Source: CAYGHG01 sp964349515 (lineage in GTDB: Bacteria > Oederibacteriota > PGYV01 > CAYGHG01). From it: a stretch of 34,389 nucleotides of DNA. The position numbers and the translations under genes were made by a program. Positions 23,441-32,473 of the stretch are shown piece by piece (positions within the stretch are counted from its first letter, which is position 1; every line of letters starts with the position of its first letter). Under the pieces are notes generated by a model. It was given only the letters and a program-made list of their open reading frames with translations. It had not been told where the DNA came from and searched no databases. The stretch is taken from positions 1-34,389 of the forward strand of contig CAYGHG010000013.1 of assembly GCA_964349515.1 (NCBI GenBank), read 5' to 3'.

Positions 23441-24537
23441 GCCCTGCCGCCCACTTTTTTTGAAATCATCAAAAGCAGGGAGGCGGCCGCAAAAGCAGAA
23501 ACAAGCGCCGAGCCGCCCGAACTTATAAAAGGCAGGGTGGTGCCCTTTGCAGGCAGCATTCCCGTAGCCACACCCATATGCACAAGCGCCTGCGTAAGTA
23601 TCATGACAGTAAGCCCCGCCGCGAGCGCCTTGTGGAACTTGTTTGCGACGTGCAGGGCTATAAACATACCCCTCCACAATATGACGCCGAAGAGCGCCAG
23701 CACAAGGCCCGTGCCGAGCAGCCCCCACTCTTCGCCTATTATTGAAAATATGTAATCCGTGTGGGGCGTCGGCAGGTAAAAGAATTTCTGCTGGCTCTGC
23801 CCAAAACCCACCCCGAAAATCCCGCCGGTGCCGACAGCGATAAGAGACTGCACTGTCTGCCACCCCGACGCAAAGTAGTCCGCCCACGGGTCCAAAAATG
23901 CAAATATTCTTTTCATCCTGTAGGGCTCCACTTTTACCAGCACGGCCGCCGCTATCCCGATGACCGGCATAAGAAACGCAAACATATAACCGGGCACTCC
24001 GGAGAGCATCAAAAATACAAGGTATAAAACCGCTACAATCATCGTGCCGCCAAAATCCCTCTGCAGGACCAGCCCTAAACCTACAACCGCCGTCACAATT
24101 GTCAGCCTCGCGAATTTTGAAAAAGAGGTCAGCGCCGTATCAGAGGCGGCCTTTGCCGCGAAAAGCACAAACATAACCTTTGCGAATTCAAAAGGCTGCA
24201 CGGCAGGCAGCGGCCCTATTTTCAGCCACCTTGTCGCGCCGGATATTTTGAGCCCAAGCCCCGGTATATGCACCGCGAATAAAAGCACCACTGACGCCGC
24301 GAAAACCGGGATTATGAACCTGTCAAGCACGGCTTCGTCGGCTTTGTAAAGAAGAAGCGCGCAGACAGCCGCTATCACCGCCCACATTATCTGCCTCTTA
24401 AAATAGTAGGCGCTGTCATCGAAGCGCTCTATCGCCACAACCTGGCTCGCGCTCCACACCATCGCGAAACCGAAAATCGTGAGTATGACGCACGCGCCGA
24501 AAAGTACGTGGTCTACCCTGTCAATTTCCCTGCTCAT
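23437..24537 (-). CDS. ftsW: FtsW, SEDS lipid II polymerase
   Basis: 366 aa, about ten TM segments. A SEDS-family septal peptidoglycan glycosyltransferase working with FtsI. Conserved features are GATRWLKIGPLPAVQPFEFAK, VLQRDFGGTM (the key Asp of TM7 region), RIFAFLDPWADYFASGWQ, QSLIAVGTGGIFGVGFGQSQQKFFYLPTPHTDYIFSIIGEE and the C-terminal LPFISSGGSALV. The start overlaps the murD end by 17 bp, and the stop overlaps murG. Confidence 0.96.
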   Translation of the reverse strand: MSREIDRVDHVLFGACVILTIFGFAMVWSASQVVAIERFDDSAYYFKRQIMWAVIAAVCALLLYKADEAVLDRFIIPVFAASVVLLFAVHIPGLGLKISGATRWLKIGPLPAVQPFEFAKVMFVLFAAKAASDTALTSFSKFARLTIVTAVVGLGLVLQRDFGGTMIVAVLYLVFLMLSGVPGYMFAFLMPVIGIAAAVLVKVEPYRMKRIFAFLDPWADYFASGWQTVQSLIAVGTGGIFGVGFGQSQQKFFYLPTPHTDYIFSIIGEEWGLLGTGLVLALFGVILWRGMFIALHVANKFHKALAAGLTVMILTQALVHMGVATGMLPAKGTTLPFISSGGSALVSAFAAASLLLMISKKVGGRA

Positions 24538-25903
24538 TCTCAGCCGCCTTTTTTACAGATTTTTTAAATTCATTGCCGCGGTGCTTGTAATCGCGGAACA
24601 TGTCAAAACTCGCGCACCCGGGCGAGAGCAGCACCGCTTTTATGCCCTCGATTTCCAGCGATTTTTTTACAATGTCATCCATGTCGGACGCCTTTATAAC
24701 CGGCACCTTTGAGGCAAATACTTCCTCCACCCTGTCTTTATTCTCGCCGAAAGCTATTATGCACTTTACCTGCGGCGGCAGCACGGGCAGAAGCTGGGTA
24801 AAATCCGTGCCCTTTTCCCTGCCGCCGAGTATAAGCGCCGTATCCGCTTCTATCGAGTTTACAGCTTTGATAACCGCGTCAATATTTGTGCCTTTTGAGT
24901 CGTCGTAGAATTTCCTTCCCTTTACCTCGCCGGAGAACTCAATCCTGTGGGGCAGGCCCTTAAAATTCTTTATGACTGGCTCCGCCTCAGCGGGCGAAAC
25001 GCCGAGCTCTTCCGCGATAATCAGGCAGGCAAGTATGTTTTCATAGTTGTGCCTGCCGGAGAGTTTCATCCCCTCCGTGTCAAAAAGTTTCGTAACCGAG
25101 CCGTTTTCCGCCCTGTAAAAAGCGCCAGCGTCATAGTACCAGCCTTCCGCGACAGGGCCGTTTGCCGAAAAGAGTTTCTTGGCGGAGCGCGACATGGTGG
25201 ACATAATGCCGGTAAACCTGTCGTCGCTGTTTAGCGCCAGCAAACCGGACTCAGGCTGGTTTCTGAATATGTTGGCTTTTGCCTGGGCGTATTCCTGCAT
25301 ATTTGCATAACGGTCCAGGTGGTCGTCGGTAATGTTAAGAATGACCGCGGCGTCCGGCCTGAAATCCTTTATGGTCTCCAGCTGAAAACTGCTTATCTCC
25401 AGCACTATCCGCTCATAAGAGGCGCCTTCCACAACAAGGTCGCACACCGGTATGCCGACGTTGCCGCCGAGCGCGGCTTTATCCCCAAATTTCGCCTTCA
25501 TTATTTCATACAGCAAAGTGGCGGTTGTAGTCTTTCCGTTGGTGCCTGTAACCGCCGCTATTTTCGCGCCTGTATTTTTTATGAACCCGTAGGCAAACTC
25601 CACCTCTCCTATCAGAGCCTTGTTGTTTCTCCTTACCGTCTCGTACCAGTTGCCCGCAAGCGGCACTCCCGGGCTTACGATAACCGCGTCAGAGTGAAGC
25701 GCGGTGTCCGCGAGGTTTCCGTCGCACTCAAGTATTAGCCCCTCTTTTTTCAGATTAAAGGCCTCTTCAGGGAATTTGGAGCACGGCTTCACATCGCTTA
25801 ACACCACCCGCGCCGCGCCTTTTTTCAGCAGGAGCCTTGCCGCGGATACGCCGCTCTTTCCCGCGCCTATAACCATAAAGGCTTTGCCTGATACTTCCGT
25901 CAT
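24521..25903 (-). CDS. murD: UDP-N-acetylmuramoyl-L-alanine--D-glutamate ligase (MurD)
   Basis: 460 aa. Adds D-Glu to UDP-MurNAc-L-Ala. Rossmann start VIGAGKSGVSAARLL, P-loop VTGTNGKTTTATLL (118-131), NITDDHLDRY metal segment, LPHRIEF and DDSKGTNIDAV, then the C-terminal LLSPGCASFDMFRDYKHRG that is diagnostic for MurD. It follows mraY by 4 bp. Order mraY-murD-ftsW-murG matches the classical cluster. Confidence 0.97.
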   Translation of the reverse strand: MTEVSGKAFMVIGAGKSGVSAARLLLKKGAARVVLSDVKPCSKFPEEAFNLKKEGLILECDGNLADTALHSDAVIVSPGVPLAGNWYETVRRNNKALIGEVEFAYGFIKNTGAKIAAVTGTNGKTTTATLLYEIMKAKFGDKAALGGNVGIPVCDLVVEGASYERIVLEISSFQLETIKDFRPDAAVILNITDDHLDRYANMQEYAQAKANIFRNQPESGLLALNSDDRFTGIMSTMSRSAKKLFSANGPVAEGWYYDAGAFYRAENGSVTKLFDTEGMKLSGRHNYENILACLIIAEELGVSPAEAEPVIKNFKGLPHRIEFSGEVKGRKFYDDSKGTNIDAVIKAVNSIEADTALILGGREKGTDFTQLLPVLPPQVKCIIAFGENKDRVEEVFASKVPVIKASDMDDIVKKSLEIEGIKAVLLSPGCASFDMFRDYKHRGNEFKKSVKKAAENEQGN

Positions 25904-25907
25904 CTTC

Positions 25908-26990
25908 TCACCTCAGCTTCAGGGTGGCGAGCGTGAGCAGGAGCACCACTATCGCCACAATCCAGAAGCGTATTATTATTTTCGGTTCGGATATGCCCTT
26001 TAACTGAAAATGGTGGTGCAGGGGCGCCATCCTGAAAACCCTTTTTTTCGTCATCTTATAGGAGGTGACCTGCAGAATTACCGAGAAGACCTCCACCACG
26101 AAAATAATGCCCACTACCAGCAGGAGTATTTCCTGCTTTATCAGCACAGCCATCGTGCCCACCACGCCGCCTAACATAAGCGAGCCCATATCGCCCATGA
26201 AAACCTGGGCAGGGTATGCGTTAAACCACAAGAACCCGAGCAAAGCGCCGACCATCGCGGCGCATACCACGGTCAGCTCCGCGCTTTTTCCGACGTTCAT
26301 CAAAAGCAGGTATTCGCTCATCTTTACGTTGCCTATGACGTAGGCAAGTATGACCAGCGTCACAAATACAAAAAGCGTAAGCCCCGCCGCCAGCCCGTCC
26401 AGCCCGTCGGTCAGATTTACCGCGTTTGACCACCCGGTTATTATCAGCATCGCGAATATAAAGTACACCGCCGCAGGCAGCATGAAAGGATTTTTTAGAA
26501 ACGGCACATTGACGTGGAAAACATACTGGAAATCCCTGTTAAACCACCAGTAGAGCCCGGTCACGGCGGCAGCGCCAAAGAACTGCAGCGCGAGCTTCAG
26601 TTTTCCGTCAAGTCCCTTTGACCCGACTTTCAGCTTTAGCCAGTCGTCCAGAAAACCCACGGCCGAAAACCACACTATTGCAAAGAGCGCGATGAATATG
26701 TACTCGCTTTCAAACCTCGCCCAGAGCGCTATTGATATCAACAGCGGTATGAGCATTATGAAAGCGCCCATGGTCGGCGTCCCTTTTTTCTCGAGGTGCT
26801 TTTTCGGGCCGTCCTCCCTTATTGCCTGGCTGGCCTTTGCCTGTTTTAAGCGCTTTATCACAAACTCCCCTATGAGCAGGGCTATTATGAAAGCGGTAAA
26901 AGCCGCAAATGCCGAGCGCACTGTTATGTACCTGAAAATATTTAAAAACGACCACTCCAGATGCATCGGGTAAATCCAGTGGTAAAACAT
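25908..26990 (-). CDS. mraY: MraY, phospho-MurNAc-pentapeptide translocase
   Basis: 360 aa, ten predicted TM segments. Transfers phospho-MurNAc-pentapeptide to undecaprenyl phosphate to form lipid I. Landmarks are KKGTPTMGAFIML, the catalytic Asp pair in GFLDDWLKL, NAVNLTDGLDGLAAG, FNAYPAQVFMGDMGSLMLGG and the histidine loop PLHHHFQLKG. SD GGAGG lies 9 bases before ATG 26990. The first line (MFYHWIYP) is short, as usual. Confidence 0.97.
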   Translation of the reverse strand: MFYHWIYPMHLEWSFLNIFRYITVRSAFAAFTAFIIALLIGEFVIKRLKQAKASQAIREDGPKKHLEKKGTPTMGAFIMLIPLLISIALWARFESEYIFIALFAIVWFSAVGFLDDWLKLKVGSKGLDGKLKLALQFFGAAAVTGLYWWFNRDFQYVFHVNVPFLKNPFMLPAAVYFIFAMLIITGWSNAVNLTDGLDGLAAGLTLFVFVTLVILAYVIGNVKMSEYLLLMNVGKSAELTVVCAAMVGALLGFLWFNAYPAQVFMGDMGSLMLGGVVGTMAVLIKQEILLLVVGIIFVVEVFSVILQVTSYKMTKKRVFRMAPLHHHFQLKGISEPKIIIRFWIVAIVVLLLTLATLKLR

Positions 26991-27023
26991 AAATGTTAAC
27001 CTCCGTTTTTAATTCGTCACTCG

Positions 27024-28358
27024 TTATAGTTTCTTTATCGTTTCTTCCAGCCTGTTGCCTCTCGAACCCTTAAAAAACAGCACCGCGCCTTTTGGCGCCC
27101 TTTTTCTTATGTCATCAGCGAGGGCTTCACGGTCGTCATGCAGGTAAACAGGAGCGTCACCGCCCTTTTTCAGGTAACCTGCCCTGACTTTTTCGCGAAA
27201 CCCGCCGAAACAAAACAGCCCTTCTATATTAATACCTGATATCTGCCTGCCGAGCTCCGTATGCGCCGCCGCGGCAAGCTTTCCCAGTTCCTTCATCTCG
27301 CCCGATATTATGTACAGCATCCTTAAATCCATGGCCTTTAGTGATTCCACCGCGGCTTTAAATGAATCCGGGTTTGCGTTATAAGCGTCATTTATTACCG
27401 TATAGCCGGCCGCCTTAAAACTTTCAAAACGCATCATGCCTTTCATGTTGAAATTCTTAAGTGCCTTTGCGCACTCTTTAAGCTCTACTCCCGCTTCAGA
27501 GGCAAGCGCCGCGGCGCAAAGTACGTTTGAGACATTGTGAGTACCGGGCAGCCTTGAGGCAAACTTAACTCCGTTTACCTCAAACTCCGAGCCCTCCGGT
27601 TTTAAGACTATGTTATGAGCCTGAAAATCCGCTTTGACTCCCGCGCCAAATGTAACCGTTCTGCCCCTGTGCAGTTTTAAAATGAGCGGGGTGTACCTGC
27701 CGCCTGCGTTTATCACAAGCGTGCCGCCTTTTTTAAGGCCTTTCACTATCTCCGCCTTTGCGAGAGCTATGTTTCTTTCAGAGCCCAGGTTTCCTATGTG
27801 CGCGGTTCCCGTGTTTGTGACCGCGGCAGCGTCAAAACCCGCGCCCTTTACAAGCTCCTCTATCTCGCCTTTGTGGTTCATGCCCGCCTCAGCCGCGAGC
27901 GCGCGGGTGTTATTTTCCATTTTAAAGAGCGTCAGCGGGAAACCCGCGTAGTTGTTGTAACTCTTCTCGCTTTTTACCGTTTTATACCTGCGCGACAAAA
28001 ACGCGGCGCATATTTCCTTTACCGTGGTTTTTCCGCTGCTGCCGGTCACCACGATTTTAAAAGCCTTGTCAAACCTGCCCGCGTAGTGATGCGAGAGCGC
28101 GAGCATCGCTTTTTTCGTATCTTTAACGGTTATCACCCGGCTGCTTCCGGTGTGCTTTTCCGATACAGCGGCCGCGGCGCCCCTGCTGAGCGCGCTTCCT
28201 ATGTAATCATGGCCGTCCATGTTTTCTCCCTTTATTGCCACAAAGAGCTCCCCGCGCCTCACACTCCTGCTGTCTATTGATACTCCGCGCAGGCGCATAT
28301 CTTTGCCCGTAAATTCTTTTTTAAAAAAGGAATAAACCTCCGAGAGCATAAGGTTCAT
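27024..28358 (-). CDS. murF: UDP-MurNAc-tripeptide--D-alanyl-D-alanine ligase (MurF)
   Basis: 444 aa. Adds the D-Ala-D-Ala made by Ddl. N-terminal uracil-binding part with VSIDSRSVRRGELFVAIKG, P-loop VTGSSGKTTVKE (104-115), NNYAGFPLTLF, EAGMNHKGEI, NTGTAHIGNLGS and INDAYNANPDS are all typical. The ATG overlaps the murE stop (ATGA). Confidence 0.97.
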   Translation of the reverse strand: MNLMLSEVYSFFKKEFTGKDMRLRGVSIDSRSVRRGELFVAIKGENMDGHDYIGSALSRGAAAAVSEKHTGSSRVITVKDTKKAMLALSHHYAGRFDKAFKIVVTGSSGKTTVKEICAAFLSRRYKTVKSEKSYNNYAGFPLTLFKMENNTRALAAEAGMNHKGEIEELVKGAGFDAAAVTNTGTAHIGNLGSERNIALAKAEIVKGLKKGGTLVINAGGRYTPLILKLHRGRTVTFGAGVKADFQAHNIVLKPEGSEFEVNGVKFASRLPGTHNVSNVLCAAALASEAGVELKECAKALKNFNMKGMMRFESFKAAGYTVINDAYNANPDSFKAAVESLKAMDLRMLYIISGEMKELGKLAAAAHTELGRQISGINIEGLFCFGGFREKVRAGYLKKGGDAPVYLHDDREALADDIRKRAPKGAVLFFKGSRGNRLEETIKKL

Positions 28359-29815
28359 AAAACCCCCTTTACTGCCTTAAGCGCGGCTTTTTTGTCGCTG
28401 TAGGGGTGCTTTATTCCCTTTATGTCCTGATATTCCTCGGCGCCCTTTCCGAGCAAAAGAACAGCGTCGCCTTCACGGGCGTTTGAAACCGCAAGCGCCA
28501 CGGCTTTTTCCCTGTCAGGCTCGGCAAATATGTTTTTACCTTTCTTTATTCCTTTCATTATCTCTTTGATTATATCTTCAGCATCTTCCGAGCGGGGGTT
28601 GTCGGAAGTCACCACCACAACACCGCTCATAGCCCCGGCAATTTTTCCCATCAGAGGCCTCTTGCCCCTGTCGCGCTCGCCGCCGCAGCCGAAGAGAGTT
28701 ATTATTTTTCCTTTTGTAATAGGCGCCAGGGTTTTAAGTATGTTTTCCATCGAGTCGGGCGTATGCGCGAAATCAACAAATATTTTAAACGCACCGTCAT
28801 ACACTTTTTCCAGCCTGCCGGGCACGCCTTTGAAATAATGCACCGCCCTCTGCACCGCGTGTATACCCGTCTCCGGCGCGCACACCGCCGCGGCCGCAAG
28901 CACGTTGTAAACATTGTGCTCTCCCGCGAGTTTTGAAAAAACATTCACGCTTTTTCCGCCGTGTACCAGCTCAAAATGTGTGCCGCCCAAACCGCTCATT
29001 TTTATTTTCGCCCTTAAGAAAGCCTTTGTCCGGGTTGAAAAATCCCTTATTTTAATGTCCGCCCTTTTTTTTGCCGCTTTTATCACCGCGGCGTAATCTT
29101 TCATGTCCCTGTTTACCGCGAGCACCCCGCCTTTTTTTATGCGGCCGATTATCATAAGCTTAGCCGCGAGGTAGGCCGCGTGTGTCTTGTGGTAGTCCAG
29201 ATGGTCGCGCGTCACGTTTGTTATGACGGCGGATTCAAGCTCAATATTGTCAAGCCTGCCCTGGTGAAGCGCGTGGGAAGAGGCTTCCATGACAACGCGC
29301 TCCATTCCCTTTTCCACAGCCTCTGCTATGAGCCTGTTAATCTGCAGATTGGAAGGCGTCGTGTTTGCGGCGCTGTATTCCTTCCTGCCTATCCTGTATT
29401 TGAGCGTCCCTATCACGGCGCAGGGCCTGCGGTACTTCTCCGCGAAAACGGCGTCTATCAGATAGGTGACCGTGGTCTTTCCCTTTGTGCCGGTCACTCC
29501 CGTAATCTTTGCTTTCTTTCGCCCGTCCCTGTAAAAGAACTCTGTTATTTTTTTGAGAGCCGCCGCGCTGTCTTTTACTACCGCCGCCGGCGCATCAGCC
29601 GCCGGCCTCTCGCACAACAGCGCAGCCGCGCCTTTTTTTACAGCCTCTTTAGCATAGTCGTGGCCGTCGCTTTTAAAACCCTTTACACAGGCAAAGAGTT
29701 CCCCTTTTTTCACCGCACGCGAAGACTCTGCTATGCCGCAGATTTCCGTATCCGCGGTTAACAGCGCCTCCACACCGGAGAGCGCGAGCAGTTCGGAGAG
29801 CTTAATCTTTTTCAT
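28355..29815 (-). CDS. murE: UDP-MurNAc-tripeptide synthetase (MurE), meso-DAP type
   Basis: 486 aa. Adds the third stem-peptide residue. P-loop GVTGTKGKTT (106-115), NTTPSNLQIN, MEASSHALHQGRL, the carbamylated-Lys segment AAKLMI, DFAHTPDSMENIL and, crucially, DNPRSE at 405-410. DNPR is the motif of meso-diaminopimelate-adding MurE, so the cross-linking residue is predicted to be mDAP, not Lys. The ATG directly follows the ftsI TGA (TGAATG). Confidence 0.97.
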   Translation of the reverse strand: MKKIKLSELLALSGVEALLTADTEICGIAESSRAVKKGELFACVKGFKSDGHDYAKEAVKKGAAALLCERPAADAPAAVVKDSAAALKKITEFFYRDGRKKAKITGVTGTKGKTTVTYLIDAVFAEKYRRPCAVIGTLKYRIGRKEYSAANTTPSNLQINRLIAEAVEKGMERVVMEASSHALHQGRLDNIELESAVITNVTRDHLDYHKTHAAYLAAKLMIIGRIKKGGVLAVNRDMKDYAAVIKAAKKRADIKIRDFSTRTKAFLRAKIKMSGLGGTHFELVHGGKSVNVFSKLAGEHNVYNVLAAAAVCAPETGIHAVQRAVHYFKGVPGRLEKVYDGAFKIFVDFAHTPDSMENILKTLAPITKGKIITLFGCGGERDRGKRPLMGKIAGAMSGVVVVTSDNPRSEDAEDIIKEIMKGIKKGKNIFAEPDREKAVALAVSNAREGDAVLLLGKGAEEYQDIKGIKHPYSDKKAALKAVKGVL

Positions 29816-31936
29816 TCAGGTGTTGTCCCCCATTTCAAAACTTACTATTATATCTTCCCGCCCTCCGACTGCCGTGCCTGCCTTTGGCTCCTGCTTCACG
29901 GCAAAACCGCTTCCTTCGCATTTCGGCCTTATCCCGTACTCCGCCAGTATGTCAAGCGTTCTTCTTATGGTCATGCCCTTAACATCAGGCATATATACCC
30001 TGATGGTCTCGTCTTTCAGCTTGTCCCCCAGAAAAAGCATCACAACTTCGCCGCTTTGCACGCGCACACCCGCTTCAGGCCTCTGGCTTATAACAGTTTT
30101 TCCAAAACCAAACCGCTCGTACTTAACCCCTGCTTTGCGGAGAGAGTCCCTCACCTCTGTGAATTGTTTCATTCTGTAATCTTCAGCGGTAAAATCATTT
30201 TTCTCGCTGCCGCCGTCAGAGATATCCCGGGCGCCGGCAATAGCCTGCCCCTCCGGCACAATTTTCAGGCGTGATATCACCCTTCTGCCGAGCGCCGCAA
30301 AAACAGGCGCAGCCACGTCGCCGCCGTAGTATATGTAGGGCCCCGGCTCGTCAACCACCACGAGCGCAAGCATCTGAGGGTTGTCCGCAGGAAGAAATCC
30401 TATAAATGAAGCCGTGTACTTTCCTTTTTTATAACCCTTGCCGTCTTCACTGTGTTTCTGCGCAGTTCCGGTCTTCCCCGCAACAGAGTAATTGACAAGA
30501 GCCGCCTTGTTTCCCGTCCCGTCTTCAGCACACGCGGCTTTAAGCATGCTTATCATTTTTTTCTGCTCGTCGCGCCCGATTAATTTCCTTTTTTTAGGCT
30601 CCTTGTACTCAAATATAGTTTTCCCGTTTTTCTCCGCCCTTTTTACTACATGGGGCGTAACAGAAAACCCTCCGTTTGCGACCGCGCAGTATGCTGCGGC
30701 GAGCTGCACTGCAGTCACCGCTATTTCCTGCCCGTAGGGTATTGATGTCATGCTTATGTTGTCCCAGTTTTTATAATGCCTCATGAGCCCGGAAGATTCC
30801 CCCGGCAGGTCTATTCCTGTTTTCCTGCCAAAGCCAAAAAGCGAAAGCTCTCTGTAAAGCCTCTCCTGCCCGATTTTAAGCCCCATCTCCACCATTCCGA
30901 TATTTGAAGAATACTTGATGACATCCGAAGTGTCGAGCCATCCGTGTTTTTCGTGGTCGTGAACCGGCCTGTCAAAAAAGAGCTGCCTGCCGTTTCCGCA
31001 GAAAAACTGATGCGTTTCGCCGTCTTTAAACTCCCTCAGATATGCTGACACCGGGAATATTTTAAAAGTGGAGCCGGGCTCAAATACATCAGTCACCGCC
31101 CTGTTGCGGATGACGTCGGACGAAAATTTTTCAAACTCATTTGGGTCATAGGAAGGGTAATTGGCAAGGGCGTATATGGACCCGTCAGCCGGGTTCATAA
31201 GCACTATGGAGCCTTTTTTTGCGTTGTATTTCACGCAGGTCTTTTCCAGTTCCTCCTGAGCCGCGGCCTGGATGAGCGCGTCAATGGTGAGGTAGAGGTC
31301 CGCGCCCTGCTCGGCTTTTTTGATGTCAACAGAGTTAATCATAACCGGCCGCCTCATGGCGTCGCGTTTTATCTGAACCCTGCCTGTTTTGCCGCGCAGG
31401 TATTTTTCGTATGCGAATTCCGCGCCCTCAAGCCCGGTATTGTCTGTCCCTGAAAAACCTATGACATGGGCAGCCGCACTGCCTAACGGATAAAAACGTT
31501 TTTCCTCGTCGCGGGCGTATATGCCGCGTATGTTTTGGGAGAGGATTTCTTCGGCCACCGAGCGTTCCACTTTTCTGACCACATACTCAAAAGCCCTGGA
31601 ACTTCTAACCTTTGATTCGGCAAACTGCTTTGATACTCCGAGTTTTGAAGAGAGGAGGTTTATTGCCTTTGTTTTTTCCTTTATCTTGCGGGGTTCAACG
31701 CATATTGACTTCGTCTTGACGCTTACCGCCAGTTCCCGTCCGTGCATGTCAAATATGGTGCCGCGCCCCACCTGTTGTTTTAATGTGTGGAGGTGCATCT
31801 GCTGGGCTTTTTTCTTGAAAAACCCGTGTTTTATGACCTGGAGGTTTATTAACTGCAGCAAAAGAACCGCGCAGAAAACAGAAAATATAATGAATACCCA
31901 CTCTATGCGGCTGTTCATTTCCCGCGGATCTTTCAT
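29816..31936 (-). CDS. ftsI: FtsI/SpoVD-type class B penicillin-binding protein with two PASTA domains
   Basis: 706 aa. Septal transpeptidase partner of FtsW. One N-terminal TM (11-33), the class B pedestal (about 40-200: GTIFDMHGRELA, FYPLGSAAAHVIGF, GLEGAEFAYEKYL), and the transpeptidase domain with STFK (S289, K292), SSN (343-345) and KTGT (488-491). Two C-terminal PASTA domains (about 583-637 and 648-702) follow. PASTA repeats on the division PBP are known from Firmicutes PBP2x/SpoVD and from several diderm phyla. SD AGAGGTG precedes the ATG. It is preceded by a 185-bp gap made of the 7-bp repeat array. Confidence 0.95.
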   Translation of the reverse strand: MKDPREMNSRIEWVFIIFSVFCAVLLLQLINLQVIKHGFFKKKAQQMHLHTLKQQVGRGTIFDMHGRELAVSVKTKSICVEPRKIKEKTKAINLLSSKLGVSKQFAESKVRSSRAFEYVVRKVERSVAEEILSQNIRGIYARDEEKRFYPLGSAAAHVIGFSGTDNTGLEGAEFAYEKYLRGKTGRVQIKRDAMRRPVMINSVDIKKAEQGADLYLTIDALIQAAAQEELEKTCVKYNAKKGSIVLMNPADGSIYALANYPSYDPNEFEKFSSDVIRNRAVTDVFEPGSTFKIFPVSAYLREFKDGETHQFFCGNGRQLFFDRPVHDHEKHGWLDTSDVIKYSSNIGMVEMGLKIGQERLYRELSLFGFGRKTGIDLPGESSGLMRHYKNWDNISMTSIPYGQEIAVTAVQLAAAYCAVANGGFSVTPHVVKRAEKNGKTIFEYKEPKKRKLIGRDEQKKMISMLKAACAEDGTGNKAALVNYSVAGKTGTAQKHSEDGKGYKKGKYTASFIGFLPADNPQMLALVVVDEPGPYIYYGGDVAAPVFAALGRRVISRLKIVPEGQAIAGARDISDGGSEKNDFTAEDYRMKQFTEVRDSLRKAGVKYERFGFGKTVISQRPEAGVRVQSGEVVMLFLGDKLKDETIRVYMPDVKGMTIRRTLDILAEYGIRPKCEGSGFAVKQEPKAGTAVGGREDIIVSFEMGDNT

Positions 31937-31979
31937 AACACCTCTTTTGTTTTCCCGTTTTTTGTACTATTCGTTACAC

Positions 31980-32126
31980 TTTCAGTTTTAAGTTTTAAGT
32001 TTTAAGTTTTCAGTTCTCAGCTTTCAACTTTCAGCTTTCAACTTTCAGCTTTCAACTTTCAGCTTTCAGCTTTCAACTTTCAACTTTCAGTTTTCAACTT
32101 TCAGTTCTCAGTTTTCAGCTTTCAGT
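31980..32126. repeat. 7-bp tandem repeat array between ftsL and ftsI
   Basis: Twenty-one contiguous heptamers fit TYTYARY: mostly TTTCAGC, TTTCAAC and TTTCAGT, with TTTAAGT (three) and TCTCAGY (two). It fills nearly all of the 185-bp ftsL-ftsI interval and overlaps the ftsL stop codon. In the mRNA sense it reads GCTGAAA/GTTGAAA/ACTGAAA. Since 7 is not a multiple of 3, the TGA within it appears in all three frames. It is too short and spacerless for a CRISPR array. Confidence 0.95.
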
Positions 32127-32463
32127 TAAAAAAAGACCTCTTCTTTCGTATTACCACCATCTGCGCCTCGCCCGGATTTTTAAAGCCGTACCTGTCCGAG
32201 GCTGCCTTTGCGAGCTGTTCGCCCGACATCATGCCTTGTATTCTTAAATCAAGCATTCTCGTCTTTGATTTTATGCTGTCCCTTTTCTGGGCCAGGTCAT
32301 TTATCTCGTAATTAAACTTCACACTCTGTGAGGAAAACCAGACGCAGGCAAAAAGCCAGACAGATATTCCGGCAATCCACGGCAGCATATTGACCTTTGA
32401 CTTTCTGGCCGAGTAATTGTATTTGCCGTCCATCAGCCTCAAAAATCTCTGCTTTACCCTCAC
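32122..32463 (-). CDS. ftsL: FtsL-like divisome protein
   Basis: 113 aa from GTG 32463. A basic N-terminus, one TM (about 26-44: LPWIAGISVWLFACVWF), then an extracytoplasmic coiled coil (FNYEINDLAQKRDSIKSKTRML) and a short tail with AASDRYGFKNPGEAQ typical of the FtsL/FtsB (DivIC) family. FtsL links FtsQ and FtsB to FtsWI activation. The start is set by SD AAGGAG five bases upstream; longer frames would run into rsmH. Sequence conservation is low in this family, so position between rsmH and ftsI carries much of the call. Confidence 0.85.
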   Translation of the reverse strand: MRVKQRFLRLMDGKYNYSARKSKVNMLPWIAGISVWLFACVWFSSQSVKFNYEINDLAQKRDSIKSKTRMLDLRIQGMMSGEQLAKAASDRYGFKNPGEAQMVVIRKKRSFFN

Positions 32464-32473
32464 CTTTTCTCCT

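Noticed and set aside
22355..23887. Long version of MurG (510 aa)
   Set aside because: The N-terminal 149 residues are compositionally odd and out-of-frame ftsW; the conserved MurG start matches TTG 23440.
31980..32126. CRISPR array
   Set aside because: Contiguous 7-bp units with no spacers and no cas genes.
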